64,000 nt of DNA from Cytobacillus firmus. GTDB lineage: Bacteria; Bacillota; Bacilli; Bacillales; Cytobacillaceae. Both the position numbers and the translations under genes were made by a program. The notes under the pieces were generated by a model. It was given only the letters and a program-made list of their open reading frames with translations. It had not been told where the DNA came from and did no database searches. The stretch covers positions 1,636,001 through 1,700,000 of the forward strand of contig NZ_CP098323.1 of NCBI RefSeq assembly GCF_023657595.1, given 5' to 3'. The stretch's first letter is position 1. Each line of letters starts with the position of its first letter. Shown here piece by piece: positions 24,190 to 34,608 of this stretch.

Positions 24190-26411
24190 TGAAGAAACAG
24201 CCAAATATCAATTTTGGAGCAGCGATATTATTTTTAATATTCAGCCTGCTCTTTTTTGTATTAATTTTTCGCTTTGTTTCTATTCAGGCAACAGGTGAGG
24301 CAGCAGGTCACGCACTTGCGGCTAAGGCTCAGCAGAAATATGAACGCGAAAAGACCATTCAGGCCAAAAGGGGTACCATTTATGACCGAAATGGAGAAGT
24401 CATTGCCGAGGATACTATTTCTTACAAGCTTGTAGCAATCCTGGACAAAAGCATGAAACCTGATTATGTGAAAGACCCCGGAAAAACAGCAGCGGCGCTT
24501 TCTAAAGCTATTGACCTGGAAGAGTCAGAGATTTACAGGATTTTAACAAAGAAAACAAAAGATGGAGAAAAACCATTCCAGGTTGAATTTGGAAAAGAGG
24601 GCCGCGATCTTCCGCTAAAGACAAAAAGAGAAATAGAAGATATGAAATTGCCCGGGATTACATTCATTACAGATTCCAAGCGGTTTTATCCAAATGGAGT
24701 CTTCGCCTCACATTTAGTGGGATATGTCGAAAAGAAAAAATCAAAAACAAATAAGACCGATACAGTCGGGATGCTGGGCCTCGAGCAGAGCTTAAATAAG
24801 GTGCTCACAGGAAAAGATGGGAAATTCAGCTATGAAAGTGATATATGGGGCTATCTGCTTCCTAATGGAGATCAAAAAATCCAGCCTGCTCAAAATGGCA
24901 AAGATGTGTATCTGACGATCGATAAGAAGATCCAGACCTTCCTCGAAGATTCTATGAATAAAGTAGACGAGGAATTTAAGCCGAAAAAAATGGTGGCAGT
25001 AGTCGCTGATGCTAAAACAGGCGAAATTTTGGCTATGGGACAGAGGCCGTCCTTTCATCCGAAAACTAAGGAAGGCATAGAAGACACTTGGCATAATGAA
25101 GTGATTGAAAACTCATTTGAGCCCGGATCAACCATGAAGATTTTTACTTTGGCTGCTGCCATTGAGGAGGGTGAGTTTGATCCGAATGAATGGTATAAAT
25201 CAGGAAGTTATAAAGTGACCGAAAATTCACCGGCTATACGGGACCATAATCAGGGCCGCGGCTGGGGGTCGATTACTTACCTTGAAGGTGTTCAGCGTTC
25301 ATCGAATGTGGCTTTTGCGAAAATAGTGAAAGAAAAGCTTGGGTATGAAAAATACAGGGAATATATAACAAAGTTCGGATTTGAAAATCCGACGGGAATT
25401 GACCTGCCAAATGAAACGGGCGGAAAGATCGCTTATGAGTGGCCGCTTGATAAGGTAACTACGGGATTCGGACAAGGTTCGGCCATTACGCCTATTCAGC
25501 AGATACAGGCAGCTACCGCCATTGCGAATGACGGCAAAATGATGCAGCCACATGTCATCAGCAGTATTGTTGATGGCGATAAAAATGAAGTCGTGAAAAA
25601 AACAAAGCCGAAGGTGAAGGGAAATCCCATCTCTGCAGAAACGGCAAAGAAAGCCAGGGATATCCTGGAAACAGTTGTGTCATCTGAAAAAGGAACAGGG
25701 TATAAAAGGTATAATATCGAAGGCTACGAGGTTGCGGGAAAAACGGGGACTGCCCAGATCCCCGATCCAAATGGCGGGGGATATTTAACAGGTCATGAAA
25801 ATTTTATCTTCTCGTTTTTAGGCATGGCGCCAAAAGATGATCCTGAACTGATCATCTATGTAGCGGTCCAGCAGCCGGATATTGACCTCAGTACAAATGG
25901 TGCAGAACCTGTTGCTAAGATCTTTACGCCGGTAATGAAAAGCAGTCTGCAATATTTAAATATAGAACCGGCAAAAGAACTAAAGGCAAACTCGGAACAA
26001 GCGCCTGAAGTGGAAGGAAAAACAGTTGAGGAAGCAAAAGCACAATTGAAAAAATCCGGATTTGAAGCTATTGTGCTGGGAAAGGGCACCAAGGTGCAAA
26101 GGCAGGTCCCTGGCAATATGTACAATTTGCTTGAAGGCGAACGAGTGATCTTAAAGACAGATGGCGAATTAACAGTGCCTGATATGTCTGGATGGTCGCT
26201 AAGGGACGTCATGAAGGTGGCAAAGCTTGCTGACTTAAAGCTTAATACTGTTGGAAGCGGATATGTGGTGAAACAAAATCTAAAAGCCGGTTCTGCACTT
26301 AGGGAAGGTGACTATTTAATAGTCGAACTTGAGCATCCTGCTGAGAAATATAATGAGGAGAACGTCAAATCAGAAGAGAAGCAAGAAGAGGAGGAAGCAG
26401 TGCTTGATTAA
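24189..26411 (+). CDS. pbpB: Penicillin-binding protein 2B, division transpeptidase
   Basis: 740 residues. N-terminal membrane anchor (about 11-33), PBP dimerisation domain (60-240), transpeptidase domain with Ser314 in GSTMK, SSN (RSSNVAF) and KTG at Lys518 (AGKTGTAQI). Two PASTA modules follow (VEGKTVEEAKAQLKKSG and VPDMSGWSLRDVMKVAK) and an acidic tail. It is the class B septal transpeptidase. It overlaps ftsL by one base. Confidence 0.97.
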   Translation: MKKQPNINFGAAILFLIFSLLFFVLIFRFVSIQATGEAAGHALAAKAQQKYEREKTIQAKRGTIYDRNGEVIAEDTISYKLVAILDKSMKPDYVKDPGKTAAALSKAIDLEESEIYRILTKKTKDGEKPFQVEFGKEGRDLPLKTKREIEDMKLPGITFITDSKRFYPNGVFASHLVGYVEKKKSKTNKTDTVGMLGLEQSLNKVLTGKDGKFSYESDIWGYLLPNGDQKIQPAQNGKDVYLTIDKKIQTFLEDSMNKVDEEFKPKKMVAVVADAKTGEILAMGQRPSFHPKTKEGIEDTWHNEVIENSFEPGSTMKIFTLAAAIEEGEFDPNEWYKSGSYKVTENSPAIRDHNQGRGWGSITYLEGVQRSSNVAFAKIVKEKLGYEKYREYITKFGFENPTGIDLPNETGGKIAYEWPLDKVTTGFGQGSAITPIQQIQAATAIANDGKMMQPHVISSIVDGDKNEVVKKTKPKVKGNPISAETAKKARDILETVVSSEKGTGYKRYNIEGYEVAGKTGTAQIPDPNGGGYLTGHENFIFSFLGMAPKDDPELIIYVAVQQPDIDLSTNGAEPVAKIFTPVMKSSLQYLNIEPAKELKANSEQAPEVEGKTVEEAKAQLKKSGFEAIVLGKGTKVQRQVPGNMYNLLEGERVILKTDGELTVPDMSGWSLRDVMKVAKLADLKLNTVGSGYVVKQNLKAGSALREGDYLIVELEHPAEKYNEENVKSEEKQEEEEAVLD

Positions 26412-26415
26412 ATGG

Positions 26416-26452
26416 AGAACGTACTGCCGGATGTGCGGCAGTGCGTTCTATT
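26416..26452 (+). terminator. Hairpin after pbpB, weak terminator
   Basis: GAACGTACTGCCG, short loop, CGGCAGTGCGTTC (one wobble), followed by TATTCGTTTTG. The U tract is poor, so it may only partly stop transcription into spoVD. Confidence 0.5.
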
Positions 26453-26474
26453 CGTTTTGGTACAAGCATATATT
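26446..26474 (+). promoter_or_regulatory. Candidate sigma-E promoter for spoVD
   Basis: TTCTATT (26446), 14 bases, CATATATT (26467-26474), compared with the sigma-E pattern KMATATT-N14/15-CATAcAnT. The -10 matches 7 of 8, the -35 5 of 7. It lies 35 bases before the spoVD start. B. subtilis spoVD is known to be sigma-E dependent. Confidence 0.45.
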
Positions 26475-26509
26475 GGAACGAGCCAAAATTTAAGGAGGTT
26501 CGTCCGTAC

Positions 26510-28426
26510 ATGCGTGTTTCAAATGTAACCGTTCGAAAACGGCTGACTGCAGCGTTGTTTGTTGGTATTCTCGTTTTTTTTATAATTGATTTGCGTCTGG
26601 GATATGTTCAGTTTTTTCTGGGGAATATGCTTACAGATGGCGCAAAGGAGCTCTGGAGCAGAGATATCCCCTTCGAGCCGGAAAGAGGAGAAATCGTTGA
26701 CCGAAATGGTGTTCCGCTGGCAACGAATGTCAGTGCTCCAACTGTCTATGTTGTACCCAGACAAATCAAGGATCCTGCAGATGCTGCAGAGAAATTGGCT
26801 GCAGTACTGAATATGCCAAAAGAAAAAGCCTATGAGCTTATCACCAAAAGGGCATCAAGTGTGAAGATTCCTCAAGGCAGAAAGATTTCCCATGAAAAAG
26901 CGAAAGAAATCCGTGCATTGGGTATTGAAGGAGTTTACATTGGTGAAGATTCAAAACGCCATTATCCTTTTGGTAATTACCTATCGCATGTTCTGGGGTT
27001 TGCGGGAATTGATAATCAGGGTCTTATGGGCCTTGAGTTATATTATGATGAAAAGCTAAAAGGGAAAAAGGGATCTGTTAAGTTTTATGCGAATGCAAAG
27101 GGAGAGCGGATGAACGATATGGCGGATGACTATAAGCCGCCGGTTGATGGAATGGATTTAAAGCTTACCATCGATTCAAAGATACAGACTATTGTAGAAA
27201 GGGAGCTTGATATAGCTCAGGCGGAATATAACCCTGATGGAATAATTGCAATTGCCATGAATCCAAATAATGGAGAGGTTCTTGCCATGTCCAGCAGACC
27301 GGATTTTGACCCCGCGAATTTTAAAAATGTTCCTCCGGAGATCTACAACCGCAATCTGCCGATATGGAGTACATACGAGCCAGGTTCCACATTTAAAATC
27401 ATTACTCTGGCAGCTGCATTGGAAGAGGGAAAGGTAAATTTGGAAAAGGATCATTTCCACGACCCGGGATCTGTTGAAGTTGGCGGTGCCAGACTGAGAT
27501 GCTGGAAAAAGGGTGGACATGGCAGTCAGACTTATCTTGAAGTAGTACAGAATTCCTGCAACCCCGGCTTTGTAGAGCTGGGTGAGAGATTAGGCAAAGA
27601 GTCACTATTTAAATATATTCGCGACTTCGGGTTCGGCGAAAAGACCGGCATCGACCTTCAGGGCGAGGGGAAAGGGATTCTATTTAATCTCGATCGGGTT
27701 GGTCCAGTCGAGCAGGCAACCACTGCTTTTGGTCAGGGGGTTTCCGTTACCCCGATTCAGCAGGTAGCAGCCATTTCAGCTGCGGTTAATGGCGGAACAT
27801 TGTATACGCCTTATATAGCAAAAGAGCTTATAAATCCGGCTACTGGTGAAGTATTGATGAAAAAATCGCCTGATGCAAAAAGAAAAGTAATTTCAAAGGA
27901 AACATCTGATGAAATCCGCAAAGCGCTTGAATCAGTTGTGGCAAAAGGATCAGGAAAAAAAGCGTTCGTTGACGGATATCGTGTTGGGGGGAAAACCGGG
28001 ACTGCACAAAAAGCCCAAAATGGCCGGTACCTGGAAAATAACCATATCGTATCATTCATAGGGTTTGCACCTGCTGATGATCCTCAGCTCGTCGTGTATG
28101 TGGCTGTGGATAATCCAAAAGGAACCGTTCAATTTGGGGGTGTTGTTGCCGCTCCGATTGTAGGAGAAATCATGGGGGACAGTTTGCGGGCAATGGGTGT
28201 AAAGCCTCGCAAAGATCAAATTGAAAAAGAGCTGACATGGATGGATTCCCCGATGATTGAGGTTCCGGATATGGTAGGTCTGACAAAGAAAGACCTCGGT
28301 GAACTATATCTAAACCTGAAAATTGATGCCAGCGGGACAGGAAATACGGTGGTGAAGCAAACGCCTCAGCCGGGCATTAAGTTAAAAGAAGGTTCAACGA
28401 TCCGCCTTTATTTTGATGACAAATAA
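26510..28426 (+). CDS. spoVD: Stage V sporulation protein D (cortex transpeptidase)
   Basis: 638 residues from ATG 26510, with AAGGAGGT upstream (MRVSNVTVRKRL). Single N-terminal anchor (10-30), dimerisation domain, transpeptidase with Ser293 in GSTFK, SCN in QNSCNPGF, and KTG in GGKTGTAQK. One C-terminal PASTA domain (EVPDMVGLTKKDLGELYLNLK). It is the class B PBP that makes spore cortex peptidoglycan with SpoVE. The paralogue pbpB lies directly before it, an old tandem duplication seen in all Bacillus. Confidence 0.96.
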   Translation: MRVSNVTVRKRLTAALFVGILVFFIIDLRLGYVQFFLGNMLTDGAKELWSRDIPFEPERGEIVDRNGVPLATNVSAPTVYVVPRQIKDPADAAEKLAAVLNMPKEKAYELITKRASSVKIPQGRKISHEKAKEIRALGIEGVYIGEDSKRHYPFGNYLSHVLGFAGIDNQGLMGLELYYDEKLKGKKGSVKFYANAKGERMNDMADDYKPPVDGMDLKLTIDSKIQTIVERELDIAQAEYNPDGIIAIAMNPNNGEVLAMSSRPDFDPANFKNVPPEIYNRNLPIWSTYEPGSTFKIITLAAALEEGKVNLEKDHFHDPGSVEVGGARLRCWKKGGHGSQTYLEVVQNSCNPGFVELGERLGKESLFKYIRDFGFGEKTGIDLQGEGKGILFNLDRVGPVEQATTAFGQGVSVTPIQQVAAISAAVNGGTLYTPYIAKELINPATGEVLMKKSPDAKRKVISKETSDEIRKALESVVAKGSGKKAFVDGYRVGGKTGTAQKAQNGRYLENNHIVSFIGFAPADDPQLVVYVAVDNPKGTVQFGGVVAAPIVGEIMGDSLRAMGVKPRKDQIEKELTWMDSPMIEVPDMVGLTKKDLGELYLNLKIDASGTGNTVVKQTPQPGIKLKEGSTIRLYFDDK

Positions 28427-28595
28427 GAATAAGAATGAGGGCGGCTTCCTCCTGCGCCGCCTGAATTTTTTTGTTTGTAAGGAAACTGTAACATACTTTC
28501 AAGGTTTGGCTTCTATATATTAAATAGCTAAAAAAGTAATTATCCTGTACAATATATATCGCCATCATTTAGAATGTTATTTTGATTATATTTAT

Positions 28596-28749
28596 TTATC
28601 GCAGTCTAACGGGCAGTAAGACCCCACTTCAAGACTCAGAGGAATCAATGGAGATAAGCGGGGGTCAAACTGCCCGTTTAGGCCCGATTGGTTCAACTAA
28701 CAATTAGCGGGGAAAAAGCACTCCCCACTAATTGAAGTTTCACTTTATA
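28596..28749 (+). repeat. Dispersed structured repeat A, copy 3
   Basis: Short form, 154 bp, in the 385-base spoVD-murE gap. Its right hairpin reads CAATTAGCGGGGA / TCCCCACTAATTG: where copy 1 pairs CAG with CTG, this copy pairs TAG with CTA, so the stem is kept by paired changes. I see nothing else definite in this gap. Confidence 0.9.
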
Positions 28750-28811
28750 CTGGCCAGCTTCACTAAAAAAGGGAATAGTTTGCTCTGTTTAACATGAGAG
28801 GAATGGTAAAG

Positions 28812-30272
28812 ATGGAATTACATAAACTGCTGCGATTTTTACAGCCTTATATGACATATAAAGGGGAAAACCCTGAAATCACAGCGATTGTTAACGATAA
28901 CCGGAAAGTTCTGCCTGGAAGTCTGTTTATTTGCATTGAGGGCTATACGGTGGATGGCCATGACTTTGCAGCTTCTGCTGCCGAAAAAGGCGCAGCAGCT
29001 GTAATTGCCCAAAAAGAGCTGGACTTAGATATCCCGGTTATAGTAGTTAAAAATACAAAACGGGCGATGGCCGTGCTGGCTGATGCTTTTTATGAACAGC
29101 CGAGCAAGCAGCTTCATCTAATTGGCATAACAGGGACTAATGGCAAAACAACCACAAGTCATTTAATTGAAAAGATTCTTGCTGATGCAGGAAGGAAAAC
29201 CGGCTTAATTGGCACGATGTATACGAAGATTGCCGATGAAACTTTTGAAGTGAAAAATACTACTCCTGAAAGCCTGACTTTGCAAAGCACATTTAGAAAA
29301 ATGGCAGATGCCGGTGTGGATTCAGCTGTAATGGAAGTGTCTTCTCATGCACTTGTTGAAGGCCGTGTTCATGGCTGTGATTTTAATATAGCCGTATTTA
29401 CGAACCTGACACAGGATCACCTGGATTATCATAAAACGATGGATGAATACAGAAGAGCAAAAGGGCTGTTGTTTGCCCAGCTTGGAAGCGCCTATAATCA
29501 AGGAGAACCGAAGTATGCCATTTTAAATTCAGATGACCCTGCTTCCGCAGAATATGAAAAATCGACGGCTGCTCATGTCATTTCCTACGGAATTGATCAG
29601 GAAGCTGATCTGCGGGCCGTTAATATTCAAATGACTGCTGCCGGTACGGAATTTGACTTACTCTCTCCATTCGGAAAGCATAAAGTTTCTTTAAAAATGA
29701 TAGGAAAGTTCAGCATCTATAATGTACTGGCAAGTATTGGAGCAGGTATCGCTGCAGGCATATCAATCTCTCAAATCATTAAATCTGCAGAAGAAGTTCA
29801 AGGGGTAGCCGGCAGATTTGAAACCGTAGACGCAGGCCAGGATTTTTCTGTGATTGTTGATTATTCACATACACCGGACAGCCTGAAAAATGCGCTGGAA
29901 ACGGTAAAGCAATTTGCCCTGAAGCGCATTTTCGCCATCGTGGGCTGCGGAGGAGACAGAGACAGATCCAAACGACCGTTAATGGCAGAAATTGCCTGCC
30001 AATACAGTACAGACCCAATCTTTACTTCAGATAATCCGAGAAGTGAAGACCCGATCCAAATCCTGAGGGATATGGAAGAGGGAGTAAAAGAAGAAAGTTA
30101 TAAAATAATCGTCGATCGAAAAGAAGCCATTCACTATGCGGTGAAAAATGCCAGTGCAGGAGACGTTATCTTAATAGCAGGAAAGGGCCATGAGACCTAT
30201 CAGATTGTAGGCAGCCATGTTTTTGACTTTGATGACCGTCTGGTGGCAAAAGAGGCTATAGAGGAGCGATAA
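28812..30272 (+). CDS. murE: UDP-MurNAc-tripeptide synthetase MurE (meso-DAP adding)
   Basis: 486 residues from ATG 28812 ([13 protein letters not shown]), preceded at ten bases by AGAGG; upstream in-frame ATGs at 28794 and 28803 lack a site. Mur ligase with P-loop [14 protein letters not shown], central domain [18 protein letters not shown], and DNPRSEDP, the motif that selects meso-diaminopimelate. It adds DAP to UDP-MurNAc-Ala-Glu with ATP. It starts the block murE, orphan domain, mraY, murD, spoVE. Confidence 0.96.
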   Translation: MELHKLLRFLQPYMTYKGENPEITAIVNDNRKVLPGSLFICIEGYTVDGHDFAASAAEKGAAAVIAQKELDLDIPVIVVKNTKRAMAVLADAFYEQPSKQLHLIGITGTNGKTTTSHLIEKILADAGRKTGLIGTMYTKIADETFEVKNTTPESLTLQSTFRKMADAGVDSAVMEVSSHALVEGRVHGCDFNIAVFTNLTQDHLDYHKTMDEYRRAKGLLFAQLGSAYNQGEPKYAILNSDDPASAEYEKSTAAHVISYGIDQEADLRAVNIQMTAAGTEFDLLSPFGKHKVSLKMIGKFSIYNVLASIGAGIAAGISISQIIKSAEEVQGVAGRFETVDAGQDFSVIVDYSHTPDSLKNALETVKQFALKRIFAIVGCGGDRDRSKRPLMAEIACQYSTDPIFTSDNPRSEDPIQILRDMEEGVKEESYKIIVDRKEAIHYAVKNASAGDVILIAGKGHETYQIVGSHVFDFDDRLVAKEAIEER

Positions 30273-30273
30273 A

Positions 30274-30723
30274 ATGTATTTGACTTATCAGGATTTAGCG
30301 GGATTGTTTCCGGCTGTCAAAGGAATAAAGGATAATGAGCTGGAATTTCATACCGTGGCATCGTCCTCTTCTGACCCGCAGCCAAAAGGAATTTATATTC
30401 CTTACGAGGAAGACGGAAATCTGAAGGAAGCTATTGAAAGAGGGGCTGTTGCTGCTGTCTGGAATGAGAATGCCGAGACTCCGGCATACACCCCAAATCA
30501 TTTCCCTATTTTTTATACAAACGACTTAACGAAAGGCTTAAAGGATATCATGGAATTATATATTAATAAATTAAGTAAAGCAGAAGAAAAGATGAACACA
30601 ACTAATTTCCTTATTTCGGATGAAGAAAGTCTTAAAGAAAACGAAACAACATATGATATTGCTGTAATGGCTGAAAGATTAGCGGAAGCTGCGGGTTATG
30701 CCAAGCGCGAAAGGAGGGGATAA
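30274..30723 (+). CDS. Small orphan protein resembling a Mur ligase N-terminal domain
   Basis: 149 residues, one base after murE with GAGGAGCG before the ATG. Residues 1-100 look like the substrate-binding N domain of MurE/Mur[42 protein letters not shown], then [22 protein letters not shown]. The ATP-binding central and C domains are absent: there is no GTNGKT loop. The last 45 residues are polar and may be disordered. It has no counterpart between murE and mraY in B. subtilis. It may be a degenerate murF or an accessory protein that binds a UDP-MurNAc intermediate; both are inference. Confidence 0.65.
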   Translation: MYLTYQDLAGLFPAVKGIKDNELEFHTVASSSSDPQPKGIYIPYEEDGNLKEAIERGAVAAVWNENAETPAYTPNHFPIFYTNDLTKGLKDIMELYINKLSKAEEKMNTTNFLISDEESLKENETTYDIAVMAERLAEAAGYAKRERRG

Positions 30724-30725
30724 GT

Positions 30726-31700
30726 ATGATGGAGCAAGTTATTTTTTTCACAATATTGGCAGGTTTTTTAATTACGGTATTGCTGTCTCCCATATTCATT
30801 CCCTTCCTGAGAAGGTTAAAATTTGGGCAAAGCATCCGTGAAGAAGGCCCGAAATCCCATATGAAGAAGACAGGTACTCCGACAATGGGCGGGATAATGA
30901 TTCTTCTTTCCGTCACGATGACCACTTTATTTATGACCGGTAAATTTTCACAGCCTGCAGTAGAAACATATTTGCTGCTTCTGGTTACCCTGGGGTTTGG
31001 ACTCCTCGGTTTCCTCGATGATTTTATTAAAGTGGTTTTGAAGCGTAATTTAGGCCTGACTTCAAAACAGAAGCTTCTGGGCCAGATTATTATTTCAGTG
31101 ATTTTTTATTTTGTTTATAAGCAGAATGACTTTTCAACAGAAGTACATATTCCGCTGACAGATATTTCGATTGATTTGGGCTGGGGGTATGTTTTATTTA
31201 TTATTTTCTGGCTGGTCGGATTCTCTAATGCTGTCAATTTGACAGATGGACTTGATGGACTTGTCTCCGGTACTGCCGCAATCGCTTTTGGAGCATTTGC
31301 AGTACTGGCCTGGAATCAATCCCAATTTGAAGTATCCATTTTTTCTGTAGCAGTAGTTGGAGCGGTATTGGGTTTCCTTGTCTTTAACGCCCATCCTGCA
31401 AAGGTGTTTATGGGAGACACAGGCTCACTGGCTCTTGGCGGTGCTATTGCGACCATAGCCATACTGACAAAACTTGAAATCATCCTGATCATTATCGGCG
31501 GGGTTTTTGTTATTGAAACATTATCTGTTATTCTGCAGGTGGCCTCCTTTAAAACCACCGGCAGACGGATTTTCCGCATGAGCCCGCTTCACCATCATTA
31601 TGAATTGGTAGGCTGGTCAGAATGGCGGGTTGTTGTTACGTTCTGGACGGTTGGGTTATTGTTTGCAATCTTAGGAATTTATATTGAGGTGTGGGTGTAA
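30726..31700 (+). CDS. mraY: Phospho-MurNAc-pentapeptide transferase MraY
   Basis: 324 residues with about ten membrane helices. Signatures: [13 protein letters not shown] near residue 45, FLDDFIKV with the Asp pair, NLTDGLDGL, and [13 protein letters not shown]-terminal HHHYELVGW. It transfers phospho-MurNAc-pentapeptide to undecaprenyl phosphate, making lipid I. The start ATGATG follows AGGAGGGG; the first ATG aligns with B. subtilis MraY. Confidence 0.97.
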   Translation: MMEQVIFFTILAGFLITVLLSPIFIPFLRRLKFGQSIREEGPKSHMKKTGTPTMGGIMILLSVTMTTLFMTGKFSQPAVETYLLLLVTLGFGLLGFLDDFIKVVLKRNLGLTSKQKLLGQIIISVIFYFVYKQNDFSTEVHIPLTDISIDLGWGYVLFIIFWLVGFSNAVNLTDGLDGLVSGTAAIAFGAFAVLAWNQSQFEVSIFSVAVVGAVLGFLVFNAHPAKVFMGDTGSLALGGAIATIAILTKLEIILIIIGGVFVIETLSVILQVASFKTTGRRIFRMSPLHHHYELVGWSEWRVVVTFWTVGLLFAILGIYIEVWV

Positions 31701-33053
31701 GTGAAAGAAGTCAATCGCTATCGACATAAGAAAATATTAGTACTGGGGCTGGCGAAAAGCGGAGTGAGTGCAGCTTCCCTTTTACATAAGCTTGGAGCAT
31801 TTGTGACTGTTAATGATTATAAGCCGCTTGCAGAAAATCCTGAAGCACAAGGACTGCTTGAGCAGGGGATTACAGTTATTTGCGGTGGCCATCCCATTGA
31901 ACTTCTTGAAGAAGGATTTGAACTGATTGTAAAAAATCCCGGTATACCTTATCATAATCCAATGATAAAAGGAGCCCTTGAAAAGGGCATACCGGTTATT
32001 ACAGAAGTGGAGCTTGCCTATCAGGTTTCTGAAGCTCCTTTTATTGCGATTACTGGCACAAATGGAAAAACGACAACCACTACACTTGTGTTTGAAATGC
32101 TTCAGGCAGGGAGCAAGATGCCGCTGATAGCTGGAAATATTGGTACAGTAGCTTCCGAAGTTGCCCAGAATGCCGCGGAAGAAAACAATATCGTAATTGA
32201 GCTTTCATCGTTTCAGCTGATGGGTATTCAGGATTTCAGGCCGAGAATTGCCATTTTAACCAATTTATATGATGCCCATTTGGATTACCATGGCACAAGA
32301 GAAGAATACCATGCAGCCAAAGCAAACATTACGCTGAATCAGACTGAACAGGATTATTTCATTGTCAATGCCGACCAGGATAAAGTAATGGAAGCGGCTG
32401 CCCTGTCAAAGGCTCAGATCATTCCTTTTTCGACTTCCAAAGTGCTGTCTGAAGGTGCATATGTGAAAGATGGCTGGATTTATTTTAATGATGAACAAGT
32501 GATGGAAAGAAAGGATGTATCATTGCCAGGAGAGCACAACCTTGAAAATATCCTTTCCTCAGTGGCTGCTGCCAAGCTGACAGGGGTGGGCAATGAAGCC
32601 ATCAGCCGGGTTCTGGGATCGTTTACAGGTGTAAAGCACCGCCTGCAATATGTTGGAGAACATCAAAACAGAAAATTTTATAATGATTCTAAAGCAACGA
32701 ACATCCTTGCAACGAAGAATGCGGTCGCAGCATTTGATCAGCCTGTTCTTCTTCTTGCAGGAGGTCTCGACCGCGGAAATAGCTTTGATGAACTCATTCC
32801 ATCTCTTAAAAAGGTAAAGGCTCTGGTAACCTTTGGGCAAACTGCTGAAAAGATTGAAAAAGCAGCAATGGAAGCGGGAATAAAAACAATTGAGCGTGTC
32901 GATAATGTTGAAAAAGCCGTACCTGCAGCCTTTAAGCTTTCGGAGCCGGGAGATGTGATTCTGCTTTCCCCTGCCTGTGCAAGCTGGGACCAATATAAAA
33001 CTTTTGAGGTTCGGGGAGACATGTTTATAGATGCGGTGCATAAACTTAGTTAA
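31701..33053 (+). CDS. murD: UDP-MurNAc-alanine-D-glutamate ligase MurD
   Basis: 450 residues from a GTG directly after the mraY stop, with GAGGTGTGGG upstream. N domain [24 protein letters not shown]-loop [45 protein letters not shown] and [18 protein letters not shown] are MurD signatures. It adds D-Glu to UDP-MurNAc-L-Ala using ATP in the cytosol. Confidence 0.96.
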   Translation: MKEVNRYRHKKILVLGLAKSGVSAASLLHKLGAFVTVNDYKPLAENPEAQGLLEQGITVICGGHPIELLEEGFELIVKNPGIPYHNPMIKGALEKGIPVITEVELAYQVSEAPFIAITGTNGKTTTTTLVFEMLQAGSKMPLIAGNIGTVASEVAQNAAEENNIVIELSSFQLMGIQDFRPRIAILTNLYDAHLDYHGTREEYHAAKANITLNQTEQDYFIVNADQDKVMEAAALSKAQIIPFSTSKVLSEGAYVKDGWIYFNDEQVMERKDVSLPGEHNLENILSSVAAAKLTGVGNEAISRVLGSFTGVKHRLQYVGEHQNRKFYNDSKATNILATKNAVAAFDQPVLLLAGGLDRGNSFDELIPSLKKVKALVTFGQTAEKIEKAAMEAGIKTIERVDNVEKAVPAAFKLSEPGDVILLSPACASWDQYKTFEVRGDMFIDAVHKLS

Positions 33054-33222
33054 GGGCTTGTCTGCGGGACTTAGAAACTTTCAGCAAAGGCATTAATCTT
33101 CCTCGCGTGGCATTTAAGGCTTTAAAAAGGAACAAAAAACTGCCGGAAAGCGGGTAAGCTTATTTCGGCAGGGCATATTGTTCTACTTGACAGCCCTAAA
33201 ACTTGCATTCGAGGTGTTTTCG

Positions 33223-34323
33223 TTGCCGGCTAAAAAAACCACTCCCGATTTTATATTAATGATCGTCACTTTAACGCTGCTTGCTGTAGGATTGACTATG
33301 GTATACAGTGCCAGTGCAATATGGGCAGATTATAAATTTGACGATTCTTTCTTTTTTGCGAAAAGGCAAATGCTTTTTGCCGGAGTTGGAATTATTGCGA
33401 TGTTTTTTATTATGAATGTGGATTATTGGACCTGGAGAACTTGGGCAAAAGTATTAATCATCATCTGTTTTGTGCTTTTGCTTCTGGTACTGGTTCCGGG
33501 CGTAGGCAATGTGAGAAACGGTTCCAGGAGCTGGATTGGCGTTGGTGCATTTTCCATACAGCCTTCGGAGTTTATGAAGCTTGCCATGATTGTGTTTATG
33601 GCAAAATTCCTCTCCGAAAAACAAAAGCTGATCACTTCTTTCCGGAAAGGTCTTGTACCATCTTTAGGGCTGGTGTTTTTAGCATTTGGATTAATTATGC
33701 TGCAACCTGATTTAGGGACTGGAACTGTAATGGTGGGTACCTGTGTTGTCATGATTTTCATTGCAGGGGCCAGAATCAGCCACTTTGTCTGGTTTGCCGC
33801 TGCAGGTCTGGCCGGATTTGTGGCACTGGTTCTGTCAGCACCTTACAGAATAAAGAGGATTACATCCTTTCTTGACCCATGGGAGGATCCGCTGGGCAGC
33901 GGTTTCCAGATTATCCAATCCTTATATGCGATTGGGCCTGGAGGGCTGTTCGGCCTTGGTCTGGGACAGAGCAGACAAAAGTTTTTCTATCTTCCTGAAC
34001 CGCAGACAGATTTTATTTTTGCCATTTTAGCTGAGGAACTTGGGTTTATTGGAGGATCTTTTGTCATATTGTTATTTGCCCTTCTCTTATGGCGAGGCAT
34101 CCGCATAGCTCTTGGCGCCCCTGATTTATATGGGAGTTTTTTGGCTGTTGGGATTATAGCAATGGTCGCTATTCAGGTAATGATCAACATCGGGGTTGTA
34201 ACAGGTCTGATGCCTGTTACGGGCATCACACTTCCATTTCTGAGCTACGGGGGATCTTCCCTGACACTGATGCTAATGGCTATAGGGGTTCTGCTTAATA
34301 TTAGCAGATATGCAAGGTACTAG
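33223..34323 (+). CDS. spoVE: SEDS glycosyltransferase SpoVE (stage V sporulation)
   Basis: 366 residues from TTG 33223 with GAGGTG six bases upstream; this equals B. subtilis SpoVE in length and start. A longer in-frame ORF from 33178 is unlikely. About ten membrane helices; SEDS signatures VRNGSRSWIGVGAFSIQPSEFMKLAM, QPDLGTGTV and GITLPFLSYGGSSL. It polymerises cortex glycan with SpoVD. It is close to FtsW, but its place between murD and murG and its sequence favour SpoVE. Confidence 0.93.
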   Translation: MPAKKTTPDFILMIVTLTLLAVGLTMVYSASAIWADYKFDDSFFFAKRQMLFAGVGIIAMFFIMNVDYWTWRTWAKVLIIICFVLLLLVLVPGVGNVRNGSRSWIGVGAFSIQPSEFMKLAMIVFMAKFLSEKQKLITSFRKGLVPSLGLVFLAFGLIMLQPDLGTGTVMVGTCVVMIFIAGARISHFVWFAAAGLAGFVALVLSAPYRIKRITSFLDPWEDPLGSGFQIIQSLYAIGPGGLFGLGLGQSRQKFFYLPEPQTDFIFAILAEELGFIGGSFVILLFALLLWRGIRIALGAPDLYGSFLAVGIIAMVAIQVMINIGVVTGLMPVTGITLPFLSYGGSSLTLMLMAIGVLLNISRYARY

Positions 34324-34344
34324 CGCATTTATAACATGCATTTT

Positions 34345-34375
34345 AGGAAACCCTGTGAAGCAGGGTTTCTTTTTT
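34345..34375 (+). terminator. Terminator after spoVE
   Basis: GAAACCCTG TGAAG CAGGGTTTC followed by TTTTTT. Its presence means murG needs its own promoter in the 285-base gap; I did not find a convincing one. Confidence 0.85.
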
Positions 34376-34608
34376 GGAAGCAATAACAATTCCGGCACGC
34401 TGAATTATCTAACTTGTTTGCAATTTTGCACATTATTACATTTCTTTAACATTATGATGTTCGTTCCTATCTATTTGTTTTGAATATAGTAGAATAGGGA
34501 AATGAGGGGGAGTGTTTGCTCTCCAACGCACTGTTGCCCTTCATAAATATTTACCGGGGGCTTAATGAATGAACACTATAGATTATTACTCTTTTATGAG
34601 GTGAAAGA

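Noticed and set aside
33054-33222. Sigma-E promoter before spoVE
   Set aside because: CATATTGT at 33167 resembles a -10, but no -35 like KMATATT stands 14-15 bases upstream.
34502-34546. Cys-containing 14-codon ORF in the murG leader (three Cys)
   Set aside because: Tempting as a leader peptide, but no attenuator hairpin with a T tract follows and so short an ORF is likely by chance.
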